This document shows, in pieces, positions 1 to 7,874 of a DNA stretch of 39,488 nt. The notes under the pieces are model-generated. The model ran no database searches and was not told the DNA's origin. It saw only the letters and a program-made list of their open reading frames with translations. The first letter of the stretch is position 1. Every line of letters begins with the position of its first letter. The stretch is taken from positions 1 through 39,488 of the forward strand of contig JAEEHV010000077.1 of the NCBI GenBank assembly GCA_016280955.1, written 5' to 3'. Both the position numbers and the translations under genes were made by a program. The stretch comes from Candidatus Gastranaerophilales bacterium (GTDB taxonomy: Bacteria > Cyanobacteriota > Vampirovibrionia > Gastranaerophilales > Gastranaerophilaceae).

Positions 1-156
1 AAGTTTTTCGAAAACAGCATATATAGGATCTCCGCCGTTGTTGAATCTCATTTGTCTGTCTTTTTTGTTAAGATAATAAAACTGAAAGTCAGAAGGAATT
101 TCGATTGCTCCGGTCGGTTTTTTATTTCTTTCTATTGCATCGTATAAAGCTGTCAT
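1..156 (-). CDS. Unknown protein, N-terminal part only (runs off window edge)
   Basis: The first 52 residues of a protein begin at ATG 156-154 and continue past base 1. The visible part (MTALYDAIERNKKPTGAIE...) is hydrophilic and has no signal peptide or membrane segment. I do not recognise the family. A purine-rich stretch (GAGAG) upstream of the ATG can serve as ribosome binding site. Its upstream region carries one of the five copies of the bipartite promoter-like motif described at 191-222, which ties this gene to four other unlinked genes in the window. It is separate from the glycosidase gene behind it, since the motif lies between the two. Confidence 0.75.
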   Translation of the reverse strand, partial: MTALYDAIERNKKPTGAIEIPSDFQFYYLNKKDRQMRFNNGGDPIYAVFEKL

Positions 157-190
157 TTTTAATAATCTCTCTTTTAATATCTCTTACATA

Positions 191-222
191 TATATAAAGT
201 ATATGAGATTCAAAAAATTGCC
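191..222 (-). promoter_or_regulatory. Bipartite promoter-like motif, copy 1
   Basis: Read on the minus strand this is GGCAATT, 14 bases, TACTTTATATA, preceded by an A run. The downstream edge lies 34 bases before the ATG of the gene at the left window edge. Four further copies with the same 14-base gap exist in the window (3022, 19571, 30498, 36855). I infer an alternative promoter or a promoter plus activator site; the sigma factor is unknown. Confidence 0.75.
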
Positions 223-262
223 TTTTTGGTTGCCGAATATTAAGAAATGTTAAGACGAATTT

Positions 263-1078
263 TTAAGGTTTAACAATCATAAATGATTTTAATGCTCTGC
301 CGGTATCACCGGAATCCTGAGTTGAGATAACATTTATTTTTTTGTAATTAAGTGAAGTAGAACTTCCGCCGTCGAATGCCATTGCTGTATCAAGTTCGTA
401 CTGTTTGCACAAATCTCTTGCCTCAAAAATATCCATTGGGTGTTCATTTGTCACAATAAAAATATGAACCTGCTGATCGCCCTTTGGTAATGTTTTTATA
501 CCGATTAAAGTTCTCGGTGTTTTATGCAGCACAGATGCCGACTCACGTACAATATTTCCTTCTTTATCTTTAGCAATAAAAAATTCTTCTTCCAGTCTAA
601 GATTCGGCAGCAACTGCGGACCGCCCTGACCTGAAGTTACTATCGTACACATAAAATCTACACTTGCATTGTGTTGTGCAATTTCATATTTTAGTTTACT
701 GTCACAATCAAGAATTCTGAATTCGGTTCTGTTCAGAATTTTCTGCATATTTCTTCTAAGAACCGGATTTATCATCATGTTTTCATTAAAAATAGGATCT
801 TCGACTGTTTGTGAATTATTAACTATATATGATATTGTTTTTTGGTTATTCGGATCAAAAAAACCGGCATTAATAGTAAGCAGCGAACCGGAATTTAAGT
901 GAGCCTCTTTGTTGGTAATCAGGTTTTGGGAAGATATAAAACTAATTTGTTTTTTAATTTTATTTCCTGATAAAACAAAATGATAAATTCCGTCATTATA
1001 CTCCATATCAATAGGTGAAGCATATGCTGAACCGATTATAAATATTAAAGTATATAATAAAACTGCTATTTTTTTCAT
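263..1078 (-). CDS. Secreted phosphodiester glycosidase (NAGPA domain) family protein
   Basis: This 271-residue protein has a clear N-terminal signal peptide (MKK, hydrophobic core, cleavage near AYA-SP). The body shows hallmarks of the phosphodiester glycosidase/NAGPA (formerly DUF2233) family: INAGFFDPN near residue 70, RTLIGI near 190 and MAFDGGSSTSL near 235. Members are exported glycosidases acting on phosphodiester-linked sugars, often in envelope polymers; the substrate here cannot be told. The start has a good ribosome binding site (AAAGGAG). The gene begins one base after the LptF/G-family gene ends, so it is probably the third gene of an lptB-lptF/G operon, which fits an envelope role. 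I am confident of the family but not of the reaction. Confidence 0.85.
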   Translation of the reverse strand: MKKIAVLLYTLIFIIGSAYASPIDMEYNDGIYHFVLSGNKIKKQISFISSQNLITNKEAHLNSGSLLTINAGFFDPNNQKTISYIVNNSQTVEDPIFNENMMINPVLRRNMQKILNRTEFRILDCDSKLKYEIAQHNASVDFMCTIVTSGQGGPQLLPNLRLEEEFFIAKDKEGNIVRESASVLHKTPRTLIGIKTLPKGDQQVHIFIVTNEHPMDIFEARDLCKQYELDTAMAFDGGSSTSLNYKKINVISTQDSGDTGRALKSFMIVKP

Positions 1079-1079
1079 T

Positions 1080-2204
1080 TTACAACTCCTTTGTTTTATA
1101 AAAAGCGACTATAGCAAACGAGAATGCTATCGGCGGAAATGCCGCAGATATTATAGGAAGTAAAATACCTTTTTCTGCAAGCAAATCAAAAAACGGTAAT
1201 GTAATATAATATAAAAATATACATGCAATAGCAATTGTAAACCCGACAAGACGTTGTTCTCTGGGCTTACTGAAACCGAGCAAACATCCCATTATTGCAA
1301 GCAACACACATACAAACGGATGCAGAAAACGTTGATAATACTTATTCAGCATTAGCCTGTAGTCTTCATCCAGTCCTTCCTGTTTCAATAATTTTATATA
1401 ATATTTTAAATCTTTGTTATTAATCTCTCTGTCACGTTTCGTGGAATTCAGCATTATAGTATATGCCCCGTCTGCTTCCCGACCACTAAGAACTTCTACC
1501 GACGGTAGACTTCTAATATCATGGAAAATTCCGTTTTCATCAATGTTATATGACGTTACATCTTCAAGTCTCCAACATGATTTTCCGCCGCAATCTTTAA
1601 TATAGTATCCTTTTGCACCTACAAGGATATTTGAAACCCCATGAAGATCGTCATATATCTGTCTTGCAAAATTCATAACAATAACTCCGTCCATCTCACC
1701 ATTAAAATACCTTGATACAATAACAGCCTGATTCGGATACTGGTTCTCATCTTTTTTAGTATATATATATTGAGTTAATGCCTGACCGCCTTTAATCTCA
1801 ATGAGTTTTTGGCAGCAATACGGAATCCATTTATCGTATGTTACAAAGCATAGATAAGTAAATATTAAACTTAATACAAGCAGCGGTGCCAGAATTCTGC
1901 GAAATGACATCCCTACAGCCCGGAATATAGTAAGCTCTGAATCTTTACTTAGTTTATCAAATGTAAACAATGAGCCAAGCAATAATCCTACAGGGAAAGC
2001 TTTTCCGAGGATTTTGGGAAGTTCATACACAAGCACCAAAACTCCTGTTTTGACGGTGTACTCACCCTCTAATATTTTCTTAATTGTATTTAGTAGCATT
2101 TCCGGTGCTATCCATACTATTGTAAACAAAAGAATTGCAACAACAGTTGTAACCAACACCTGCTTAAAAATATATCTGTCATATACGGTAAAAAGTTTTT
2201 TCAT
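1080..2204 (-). CDS. LptF/LptG (YjgP/YjgQ) family LPS export permease
   Basis: The 374-residue protein has the family architecture: two or three transmembrane helices in the first 120 residues, a soluble periplasmic beta-rich middle (about 125-290) and three helices at the C-terminus. The N-terminal FDKLSKDSELTIFRAVGMS segment is the conserved cytoplasmic coupling region that contacts LptB. It would pull lipopolysaccharide from the inner membrane for transfer to the periplasmic bridge, powered by LptB. The ATG follows directly on the lptB stop codon (CTGTAAATG), so the two are translationally coupled. Only one permease gene is present, as in cyanobacteria where a single LptF/G-like gene is usual; a second copy elsewhere cannot be excluded. 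I leave the symbol open because LptF and LptG cannot be separated here. Confidence 0.92.
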   Translation of the reverse strand: MKKLFTVYDRYIFKQVLVTTVVAILLFTIVWIAPEMLLNTIKKILEGEYTVKTGVLVLVYELPKILGKAFPVGLLLGSLFTFDKLSKDSELTIFRAVGMSFRRILAPLLVLSLIFTYLCFVTYDKWIPYCCQKLIEIKGGQALTQYIYTKKDENQYPNQAVIVSRYFNGEMDGVIVMNFARQIYDDLHGVSNILVGAKGYYIKDCGGKSCWRLEDVTSYNIDENGIFHDIRSLPSVEVLSGREADGAYTIMLNSTKRDREINNKDLKYYIKLLKQEGLDEDYRLMLNKYYQRFLHPFVCVLLAIMGCLLGFSKPREQRLVGFTIAIACIFLYYITLPFFDLLAEKGILLPIISAAFPPIAFSFAIVAFYKTKEL

Positions 2205-2930
2205 TTACAGCTGGAAGTCCTTTCCTAAATAGAATTCTTTTGCAACAGGATCTTCCGCAACATCCTTGCTATTTCCTTCAATTTTAATTTTACCGTCAAA
2301 TATTACATAAGCCCTGTCAGTAATAGACAATGTAGCCTTAGGGTTGTGGTCTGTTATTAAAACACCGAGACCTTTTTCTTCAGAGATTTTTCTGATATTT
2401 GATTTAATATCGCCAATTGCAATCGGATCAATTCCGGCAAAAGGTTCATCAAGAAGCATAAAATCGGGGCTTGCAGCAAGTGCTCTTGCAATTTCAACAC
2501 GACGTCTTTCACCACCGGAAAGTGATACTGCCTGATATTTTCTTAACCTTTCTACACCAAACTCATTAAGTAATTCTTCCAGCTTAGCCCTCTTTTCATT
2601 AACCGTTAATTTATCATTCATCTCAAGAACAAGTTTAATGTTATCTTCTACCGTCAGTTTTCTGAAAATAGAATTTTCCTGCGGCAGATAGCCGATTCCT
2701 GCCTTTGCTCTTTTGTTCATAGGCCAGCTTGTAATATCTTTTCCGTCAATATATACCGTTCCGGAATTTGGTTTTACCAATCCGACAATCATGTAAAATG
2801 TAGTCGTTTTACCGGCACCGTTAGGACCTAAAAGACAAACTACTTCTTTTTTGTCCATATAAAATGTTACGTCATTTACAACACTTCTGTCACCGTATAT
2901 TTTAATTAAATTATTAGCCTCTATTCTCAT
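2205..2930 (-). CDS. lptB: LPS export ABC transporter ATPase LptB
   Basis: This is a compact ABC ATPase of about 241 residues. It has Walker A (GPNGAGKTT), the Q-loop segment GYLPQENSIFRKLTVEDN typical of LptB, signature LSGGERRRVEIARALA, Walker B FMLLDEP and the switch histidine in ITDHNP. LptB dimers power extraction of lipopolysaccharide by the LptF/G permease encoded just downstream. An upstream TTG would add five residues, but the ATG at 2930 is preferred because GGGGA sits seven bases before it. The gene starts a run of three closely packed minus-strand genes. Confidence 0.95.
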   Translation of the reverse strand: MRIEANNLIKIYGDRSVVNDVTFYMDKKEVVCLLGPNGAGKTTTFYMIVGLVKPNSGTVYIDGKDITSWPMNKRAKAGIGYLPQENSIFRKLTVEDNIKLVLEMNDKLTVNEKRAKLEELLNEFGVERLRKYQAVSLSGGERRRVEIARALAASPDFMLLDEPFAGIDPIAIGDIKSNIRKISEEKGLGVLITDHNPKATLSITDRAYVIFDGKIKIEGNSKDVAEDPVAKEFYLGKDFQL

Positions 2931-3021
2931 TAAAAATCCCCACAATATCTATTTTACAATGATACTACAAAATAAACCGATAATAAATTGTAAAGTTTTG
3001 TTACAAACATTTAGCAAAAAA

Positions 3022-3053
3022 GTCAATTTCCGAGAAGCAAAATACTTTATATA
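3022..3053 (+). promoter_or_regulatory. Bipartite promoter-like motif, copy 2
   Basis: GTCAATT, 14 bases, TACTTTATATA, preceded by an A run. It differs from the other four copies by one base in the upstream half (GT instead of GG). It lies 54 bases before the start codon of the Gly/Met-rich protein gene at 3108. Confidence 0.75.
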
Positions 3054-3107
3054 TGTGTAAGGTTAAAATTAGGTTAATTAAATACAAGTCATTGTAGGAG
3101 GTTCACT

Positions 3108-4082
3108 ATGAGCGGTGGTCAAAGCATATCACCATTAGGAAATATCGGATTGGGCGGCAGCGGAATGTACAGCTCATATGATCCTGCGATGATGGCTATG
3201 ATGAGCGGATATAACAGCGGCGGATATGGTTCCTACGGTAATTACGGAATGGGAATGGGCATGATGGGTATGATGGGTATGCCTGATTCCGTTATTAATC
3301 AGCAAATGGAAATGATTAAAAAAATGTATGAAACTCAGCATCAGATTGAAACGCAAAGATTACAGCAGGCAACTGATATGCACGCATTAACTCAGCAGGC
3401 TGAAGTTTATAATCTGTCAGCTCACGATAATGCATTTTTCCAGAAAGCAATGTTAGACGGATATGTTCAAAAGGGCATAAGAGAAATCTACGATGCAATC
3501 AGAGAAGGAAACAGCAAATACGCATTACAAAAATTTTATCAGTTAAAGCAAGGTATTTTGGTAAACTACAGTGATTATTTTAATTCTGAGCAGGGACAGA
3601 AAAATACAAGAGAAAACTTAGACAGATTAATACAGCTTTTATATACAAAAATCGCAGGCGGATACGATCCGAAAAATCCTGCACCGGATATGATTAATGA
3701 CATTCAGCAATACAGTGAATCGCCGGTAAAACAAGGATTCAACATGGCATTCCTGGGCGAACACGGTCATAACGACATATATGGCGATCAGGTATTAAAT
3801 CAGATGTTCGGAAGACACATTAATGATGCCGGCAGCAAACACAGAGCACAACAGGTCGGAGCATTGGGCGCACATATTACGGAAGGTGCTTTGGCAACAG
3901 GTGTAGGTGCAGCAGGCGCTACAGCAGCCGGTGGTGTAGCTTACGGTCTTACTAAAGGAATAGCTGCTCTGTTCGGTCAAGCTAAAAGAGTTAAATTCAG
4001 CGGAAAAGTTGCAGGAGCAGTTGCCGGATTAGGAGCATTACTCGGACTTGGAGCTGATATCTGGTGGCAATTTACAAGATAA
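3108..4082 (+). CDS. Gly/Met-rich protein with two C-terminal hydrophobic segments, unknown function
   Basis: I do not recognise this 324-residue protein. Residues 1-58 are low complexity, rich in Gly, Met, Ser and Tyr (GMGMGMMGMMGMP at the end), and no signal peptide is seen. Residues 60-180 are mostly helical and Gln-rich, with possible coiled coil around 65-100. Residues 250-290 form a Gly/Ala-rich hydrophobic stretch, followed by a basic spacer (AKRVKFSGK) and a second one at 300-320. This layout (disordered start, helices, paired hydrophobic segments) loosely resembles pore-forming or translocator proteins, but that is only shape similarity. A strong ribosome binding site (AGGAGG) precedes the ATG. 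It stands alone between motif copy 2 and a terminator at 4115. Confidence 0.85.
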   Translation: MSGGQSISPLGNIGLGGSGMYSSYDPAMMAMMSGYNSGGYGSYGNYGMGMGMMGMMGMPDSVINQQMEMIKKMYETQHQIETQRLQQATDMHALTQQAEVYNLSAHDNAFFQKAMLDGYVQKGIREIYDAIREGNSKYALQKFYQLKQGILVNYSDYFNSEQGQKNTRENLDRLIQLLYTKIAGGYDPKNPAPDMINDIQQYSESPVKQGFNMAFLGEHGHNDIYGDQVLNQMFGRHINDAGSKHRAQQVGALGAHITEGALATGVGAAGATAAGGVAYGLTKGIAALFGQAKRVKFSGKVAGAVAGLGALLGLGADIWWQFTR

Positions 4083-4114
4083 TAAAAAATCCTTTCTGTT
4101 TAACTTAATATAAA

Positions 4115-4146
4115 AACCCTTCTTTAAAAAGAAGGGTTAATTTTTT
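4115..4146 (+). terminator. Rho-independent terminator after the Gly/Met-rich gene
   Basis: An 11-bp perfect stem (AACCCTTCTTT / AAAGAAGGGTT) with a two-base loop is followed by a T run. It lies about 32 bases after the stop codon of the gene at 3108-4082. Confidence 0.85.
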
Positions 4147-4228
4147 AATACTATTTTATTTTTTGAATAAATGACAAACAATCACAAACTGTGATAGAAT
4201 GTTTCATAATCAAAAGGAACTTATAAAT

Positions 4229-4564
4229 ATGAAGTCAAAAGAAGAAGTAGTAAAAGAGATGCAGCTCGTCGTTGAACAGATGAGATTGGATGATATAGAA
4301 GAAAATCCTGACTGCGAACACGAATTTTTTACCTGTAATGCCTGCGGAGCGGTAAAAGATTTGGCAGGTTCGGTTCAGTACGGAATGTATCGTTTGTGTA
4401 ATGATTGTGTTTTGCTGGCAGAAGTCGGCTTTGAACTTGGGCAAATTAAAGATATTCAAGAATTAATTGATGCTATGGAAGATAAACGTCTTGAAGCAGA
4501 CTGCGAATTTATCAAAGAAGAAGAAAAAAGAAAACAGGCATTAGACAATGCCGAACTTAATTAA
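4229..4564 (+). CDS. Small zinc-ribbon protein, unknown function
   Basis: This protein of about 111 residues has two Cys pairs, CNAC and CNDC, separated by about 20 residues and preceded by CEHEFFT, which is a likely zinc ribbon. The flanks are acidic and helical, with a Lys/Glu-rich C-terminus. An ATG at 4199 is in frame, but it overlaps the probable -10 box TAGAAT (4194-4199; -35-like ATGACA at 4170), so I place the start at 4229, where AAGGAA stands upstream. The 3' end overlaps by four bases the converging frameshifted gene at 4561. Function unknown; a regulatory or nucleic-acid-binding role is only a guess. Confidence 0.75.
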   Translation: MKSKEEVVKEMQLVVEQMRLDDIEENPDCEHEFFTCNACGAVKDLAGSVQYGMYRLCNDCVLLAEVGFELGQIKDIQELIDAMEDKRLEADCEFIKEEEKRKQALDNAELN

Positions 4565-5096
4565 ACCTTAAACGATACTGTTGAATATTCGGGAAATACA
4601 TATTCTCTGACAAATCCGTTACTGTCAGTATTTACTTTATCAAGTATATCTTTTGCCTGAATATATGAAAGGCCGTATTCGTCAGCTATTTGATACGGGC
4701 TCATGGTTCTGTGCATACCATTCCTTTTCAGTTCAGTAATTATCGTACTCGAGTTCTTCGGTAATGTATATTTTTTTATTTCTGTCTTTATGTTTTTTAG
4801 GGCATCCGTTTGACGAAGTTCGGTTTTAACAGTCTGAATCGTTGTATTTGCAGCATCCTGACGGATTTTATTTTCAGCATCTTGAACATCTTCTTCTGTT
4901 CTGTTAATTCTTGTAAAATTACTCTTAATATCAGATAATGCACGTCTTGTTATCTGGTTTCTTTCAGTATTTACCTTTTTTCTTCTGCTTCGTCATTTGC
5001 ATCTTTGCTGCTTTTTGCATAGGAATTTAATGCAGATCTCATATCTGCTAACATCTGATGTGATACACTTTTTAATGAACCGGCACTATCAGTCAT
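4561..5096 (-). pseudogene. Unknown gene broken by a single-base frameshift
   Basis: Two minus-strand frames join into one protein of about 178 residues. The first 41 codons start at ATG 5096 (strong ribosome binding site, AAGG and GGGG upstream) and hit a stop right after an A6-GG run near 4977-4988. One extra A would continue the reading through about 137 more codons to a stop at 4561. The conceptual protein is helical and charged, with a C-terminal part (YQIADEYGLSYIQAKDI) that resembles a helix-turn-helix-like fold and ends in VSFKV. The family is unknown. It may be a true pseudogene, a sequencing or assembly error in a homopolymer, or a recoding site. Confidence 0.6.
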
Positions 5097-5266
5097 TAAC
5101 CTTCACCCCTAATGCAATTTATCTGGCAATATTATAAGTCTAAATAAAAATATTTAAACCTTATTTTATAAATTATTAATAAATAATTAAAATTTAACGA
5201 AAAAATGTAAAATTAAATTCGTTTGATATAGAATTATAAAAGAACTACACAAACGAGGTACAAATT

Positions 5267-6100
5267 ATGTGGGATTATTCGGAGAAAGTTTTGGATCACT
5301 ACAGAAACCCGAGGAATGTCGGCAAGATTGATAATGCAGACCTGATAGGAGAAGCCGGCTCGCTTGCCTGCGGTGATTCACTTAAATTATATTTAAAATT
5401 AGACGGCAATAAAATTGCAGATGCAAAATTTCAGACTTTTGGATGCGGTTCAGCAGTAGCATCATCAAGTATATTAACCGAAATGATTATCGGAAAAACT
5501 CTTGATGAAGCAAAAAAGATTACAAATAAAGATATAGCAGAAGAGCTTGGCGGACTTCCGCAAGAAAAAATGCACTGTTCTGTTATGGGACACGAAGCTC
5601 TTGAAGATGCACTAAAAAAATACTATGGGGGTAAGTATGAAGAAAATACTCCTGTTGAAACATCTGACAAAATAGTTTGTACCTGTTTTAACGTAACAGA
5701 AAACCAAATCTGGGAAGCTATAAAAATTAATAATCTCAAAACGGTTGAAGAAGTTACAAACTACACAAAAGCAGGCGGTGCGTGCGGAAGATGCAAAGGA
5801 TTAATCAAAGATATTATTGACACATATTATAAGGGATTAAATAAAGCTGAAATCAAAGAACCCTTAACAGCTACTCAAAAAATTCTGAAAATAAGCAAAG
5901 TTATTGAGCAGCAAATTTCTCCCGAGCTTCAAAAAGACGGCGGAGATATTGAATTAATAGATATTGACGGAAATAAAGTAAAAGTAAAATTAACCGGAAT
6001 GTGTCAGGGATGCAAAAATGCCCAAATGACACTCAAGAGCTTTGTTGAATCAATTTTGAGAGATAAAGTAGATACAAATATAGAAGTAGAACAGGTTTAG
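5267..6100 (+). CDS. nifU: Fe-S cluster assembly scaffold NifU (three-domain)
   Basis: The 277-residue protein has the complete NifU layout. Residues 1-125 are an IscU-like scaffold with cluster ligands Cys35, Cys60 and Cys104. Residues 135-182 are a BFD-like [2Fe-2S] domain with Cys138, Cys140, Cys173 and Cys176. Residues 205-277 are an Nfu-like domain with the CQGC pair (246/249). It receives sulfur from NifS and builds clusters for transfer to apo-proteins. No nitrogenase gene is nearby, so it probably serves general Fe-S assembly, as in Helicobacter. The ATG has an upstream GAGG. It starts an operon with two small unknown genes and nifS. Confidence 0.95.
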   Translation: MWDYSEKVLDHYRNPRNVGKIDNADLIGEAGSLACGDSLKLYLKLDGNKIADAKFQTFGCGSAVASSSILTEMIIGKTLDEAKKITNKDIAEELGGLPQEKMHCSVMGHEALEDALKKYYGGKYEENTPVETSDKIVCTCFNVTENQIWEAIKINNLKTVEEVTNYTKAGGACGRCKGLIKDIIDTYYKGLNKAEIKEPLTATQKILKISKVIEQQISPELQKDGGDIELIDIDGNKVKVKLTGMCQGCKNAQMTLKSFVESILRDKVDTNIEVEQV

Positions 6101-6109
6101 GAGAGATTA

Positions 6110-6367
6110 ATGTTTAAAATCCGTAATATTTACATGAATCCCTCCGGAACATATGCTATGACAAAAGGAACGGAAAATCTTTACAGAGTATATAAAAATC
6201 CTAAAGCCAGAGATTTATTCATAAAAGCACAAAGAGCTGAAACAATTGAAAAACGAAAAAAATTATTTGATGAAATGGGAGAATACGAAATTATTAATGA
6301 AACTCCCAAAACACACCGCAGCAACAGAATTAAACAATTTTTGAAAGGACTTTTTAATGTATATTAA
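6110..6367 (+). CDS. Small unknown protein A inside the nif operon
   Basis: An 85-residue basic protein with no known domain. Its middle shares a pattern with the next gene product: Y-x-NPKA near residue 27, then KAQ, a charged gap, K-x-x-(F/Y)-D-x-MG-x-YE. The two are therefore paralogues. It starts nine bases after nifU stops, with GGAGAG upstream, and its last codons overlap the next gene by 11 bases, so all are co-transcribed and coupled. Position between scaffold and desulfurase suggests an accessory role in Fe-S assembly, which is inference. No Cys residues are present, so it is unlikely to bind a cluster itself. Confidence 0.8.
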   Translation: MFKIRNIYMNPSGTYAMTKGTENLYRVYKNPKARDLFIKAQRAETIEKRKKLFDEMGEYEIINETPKTHRSNRIKQFLKGLFNVY

Positions 6368-6659
6368 TCCTATAAATAACCAAACATTTGAAGCAAAGAA
6401 ATTCAGATTGATTGTCGATGATCAGATATATACACGTGTTGGCACCATGATGACAAACTTTAAAACAACAGGAAAATACGTCAGAGAATATAGCAATCCT
6501 AAAGCTGAAAAATTATATAAAAAAGCTCAACAAACAAGAGATATGGAAGAAAAAATCCAATTATATGACCAAATGGGACACTATGAACTAAAACGTTTAA
6601 ACATAAAAGAACGATTACATAATACTATCAATAAATTATTAATGGATTATTTGTTTTAG
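6357..6659 (+). CDS. Small unknown protein B inside the nif operon, paralogue of protein A
   Basis: A 100-residue, Cys-free, basic protein sharing with its upstream neighbour the NPKA...KAQ...YDQMGHYE block (about residues 42-77). The family is not recognised. It begins inside the 3' end of protein A (11-base overlap) and is followed 21 bases later by nifS. The N-terminus (MYINPINNQTFEAKKF) resembles the Asn/Gln-rich leaders of some other small proteins in this window. Tandem duplication followed by divergence is the simplest explanation of the pair. Confidence 0.8.
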   Translation: MYINPINNQTFEAKKFRLIVDDQIYTRVGTMMTNFKTTGKYVREYSNPKAEKLYKKAQQTRDMEEKIQLYDQMGHYELKRLNIKERLHNTINKLLMDYLF

Positions 6660-6680
6660 CATTAAAGAGGTAAAATTTAG

Positions 6681-7871
6681 ATGATATATTTAGACAACAA
6701 CGCAACAACCGCAATCGATAAAACTGTTTTGGAAGATATGTTACCATACCTGAGTGGTGAGTACGCAAATCCTTCAAGTATGTATGATTTTGCAAAAAAG
6801 CCTGCCGCTGCAATAAGAGAAGCAAGGGCAAAAATGCGTGATTTCTTTGGTGCAAAAGATGAAAAAGAAATATTTTTTACTTCCTGCGGTTCTGAGTCAG
6901 CTAATATGGCAATAAAGGGTGTACTTAACTGCAACAAAGAAAAAAGACATATTATTACAACAAAAGTTGAACATCCTTGTGTTTTAAATACATATAAATA
7001 CTATGAAAAACAAGGTTATGAAATCGATTATATAGGAGTAAATGCTCAGGGAGAACTGAATTTTGAAGAATTAAAAGAAAAGCTCAGAAAAGATACGGCT
7101 CTTGTATCTGTTATGTGGGCAAATAACGAAACAGGAGTTATTCATCCCGTTGAAGAAATTGCTGAATACGTAAAATCACATTCTCCGGAGACAAGAGTTT
7201 ATGTTGACGGTGTTCAGGCAGCAGGTAAAATTCCTATCAATGTAAAAGAGACACAAATTGATATGGTTGGTGTTTCAGGTCACAAGTTCCACGCACCAAA
7301 GGGTATCGGCGCATTGTATGTAAAACCTGACGTTCGCTTAACTCCGCTTGTTAACGGCGGACATCAGGAAAGAGGTATGAGAGCCGGTACGGAAAATGTT
7401 CCGTATATTGTCGGTATCGGAAAAGCTGCAGAATTAGCAATGGAAAATATGAATCATGAGTTAACGGAAGTAAAAAGACTTCGTGATAAATTAGAAGCCG
7501 GTATTTTAAAAAGTGTATTTAACGCAAGACTAAATACGGGTATTTCGAACAGAGTTCCGAACACTACAAACATCGGTTTTGAATATGTAGAAGGCGAACT
7601 AATCTTATTACACTTGAGCGATATCGGCATTTGTGCAAGCTCCGGAAGTGCCTGCACATCAGGTTCTCTTGAACCAAGCCATGTACTTAGAGCAATGGGA
7701 ATACCATTTACCGCTCTGCACGGTTCGATAAGATTTTCACTTTCAAGATTCACAACAGAAAAAGATATTGATTTTGTTATTAAAAATATACCTGTTATAA
7801 TGGATAAATTAACAAAAATTTCTCCATTCCAAACTGAATTGGAAGAATTAAGAAAACGCAAAGGAGTTTAA
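6681..7871 (+). CDS. nifS: Cysteine desulfurase NifS
   Basis: A 396-residue class V aminotransferase-fold enzyme that takes sulfur from cysteine, giving alanine and an enzyme persulfide for NifU. It starts MIYLDNNATT, the typical NifS/IscS beginning. The PLP lysine is Lys202 in VSGHKFHAPKG. The mobile active-site cysteine is Cys325 in SSGSACTSG. The length and the CTSGSLEPSHVL segment place it in the NifS/IscS group rather than SufS. AGAGG precedes the ATG. It is the fourth gene of the nifU operon and stops three bases before the MscS-like gene. Confidence 0.96.
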   Translation: MIYLDNNATTAIDKTVLEDMLPYLSGEYANPSSMYDFAKKPAAAIREARAKMRDFFGAKDEKEIFFTSCGSESANMAIKGVLNCNKEKRHIITTKVEHPCVLNTYKYYEKQGYEIDYIGVNAQGELNFEELKEKLRKDTALVSVMWANNETGVIHPVEEIAEYVKSHSPETRVYVDGVQAAGKIPINVKETQIDMVGVSGHKFHAPKGIGALYVKPDVRLTPLVNGGHQERGMRAGTENVPYIVGIGKAAELAMENMNHELTEVKRLRDKLEAGILKSVFNARLNTGISNRVPNTTNIGFEYVEGELILLHLSDIGICASSGSACTSGSLEPSHVLRAMGIPFTALHGSIRFSLSRFTTEKDIDFVIKNIPVIMDKLTKISPFQTELEELRKRKGV

Positions 7872-7874
7872 TAA

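Noticed and set aside
3174-3356. His-rich minus-strand open frame opposite the Gly/Met-rich gene
   Set aside because: A shadow of the Met/Gly codons (ATG gives CAT, His) of the real plus-strand gene; no ribosome binding site.
5267-7871. nifU-nifS as part of a nitrogen-fixation cluster
   Set aside because: No nitrogenase structural or cofactor genes nearby; NifU/NifS serve as general Fe-S machinery in several bacteria.
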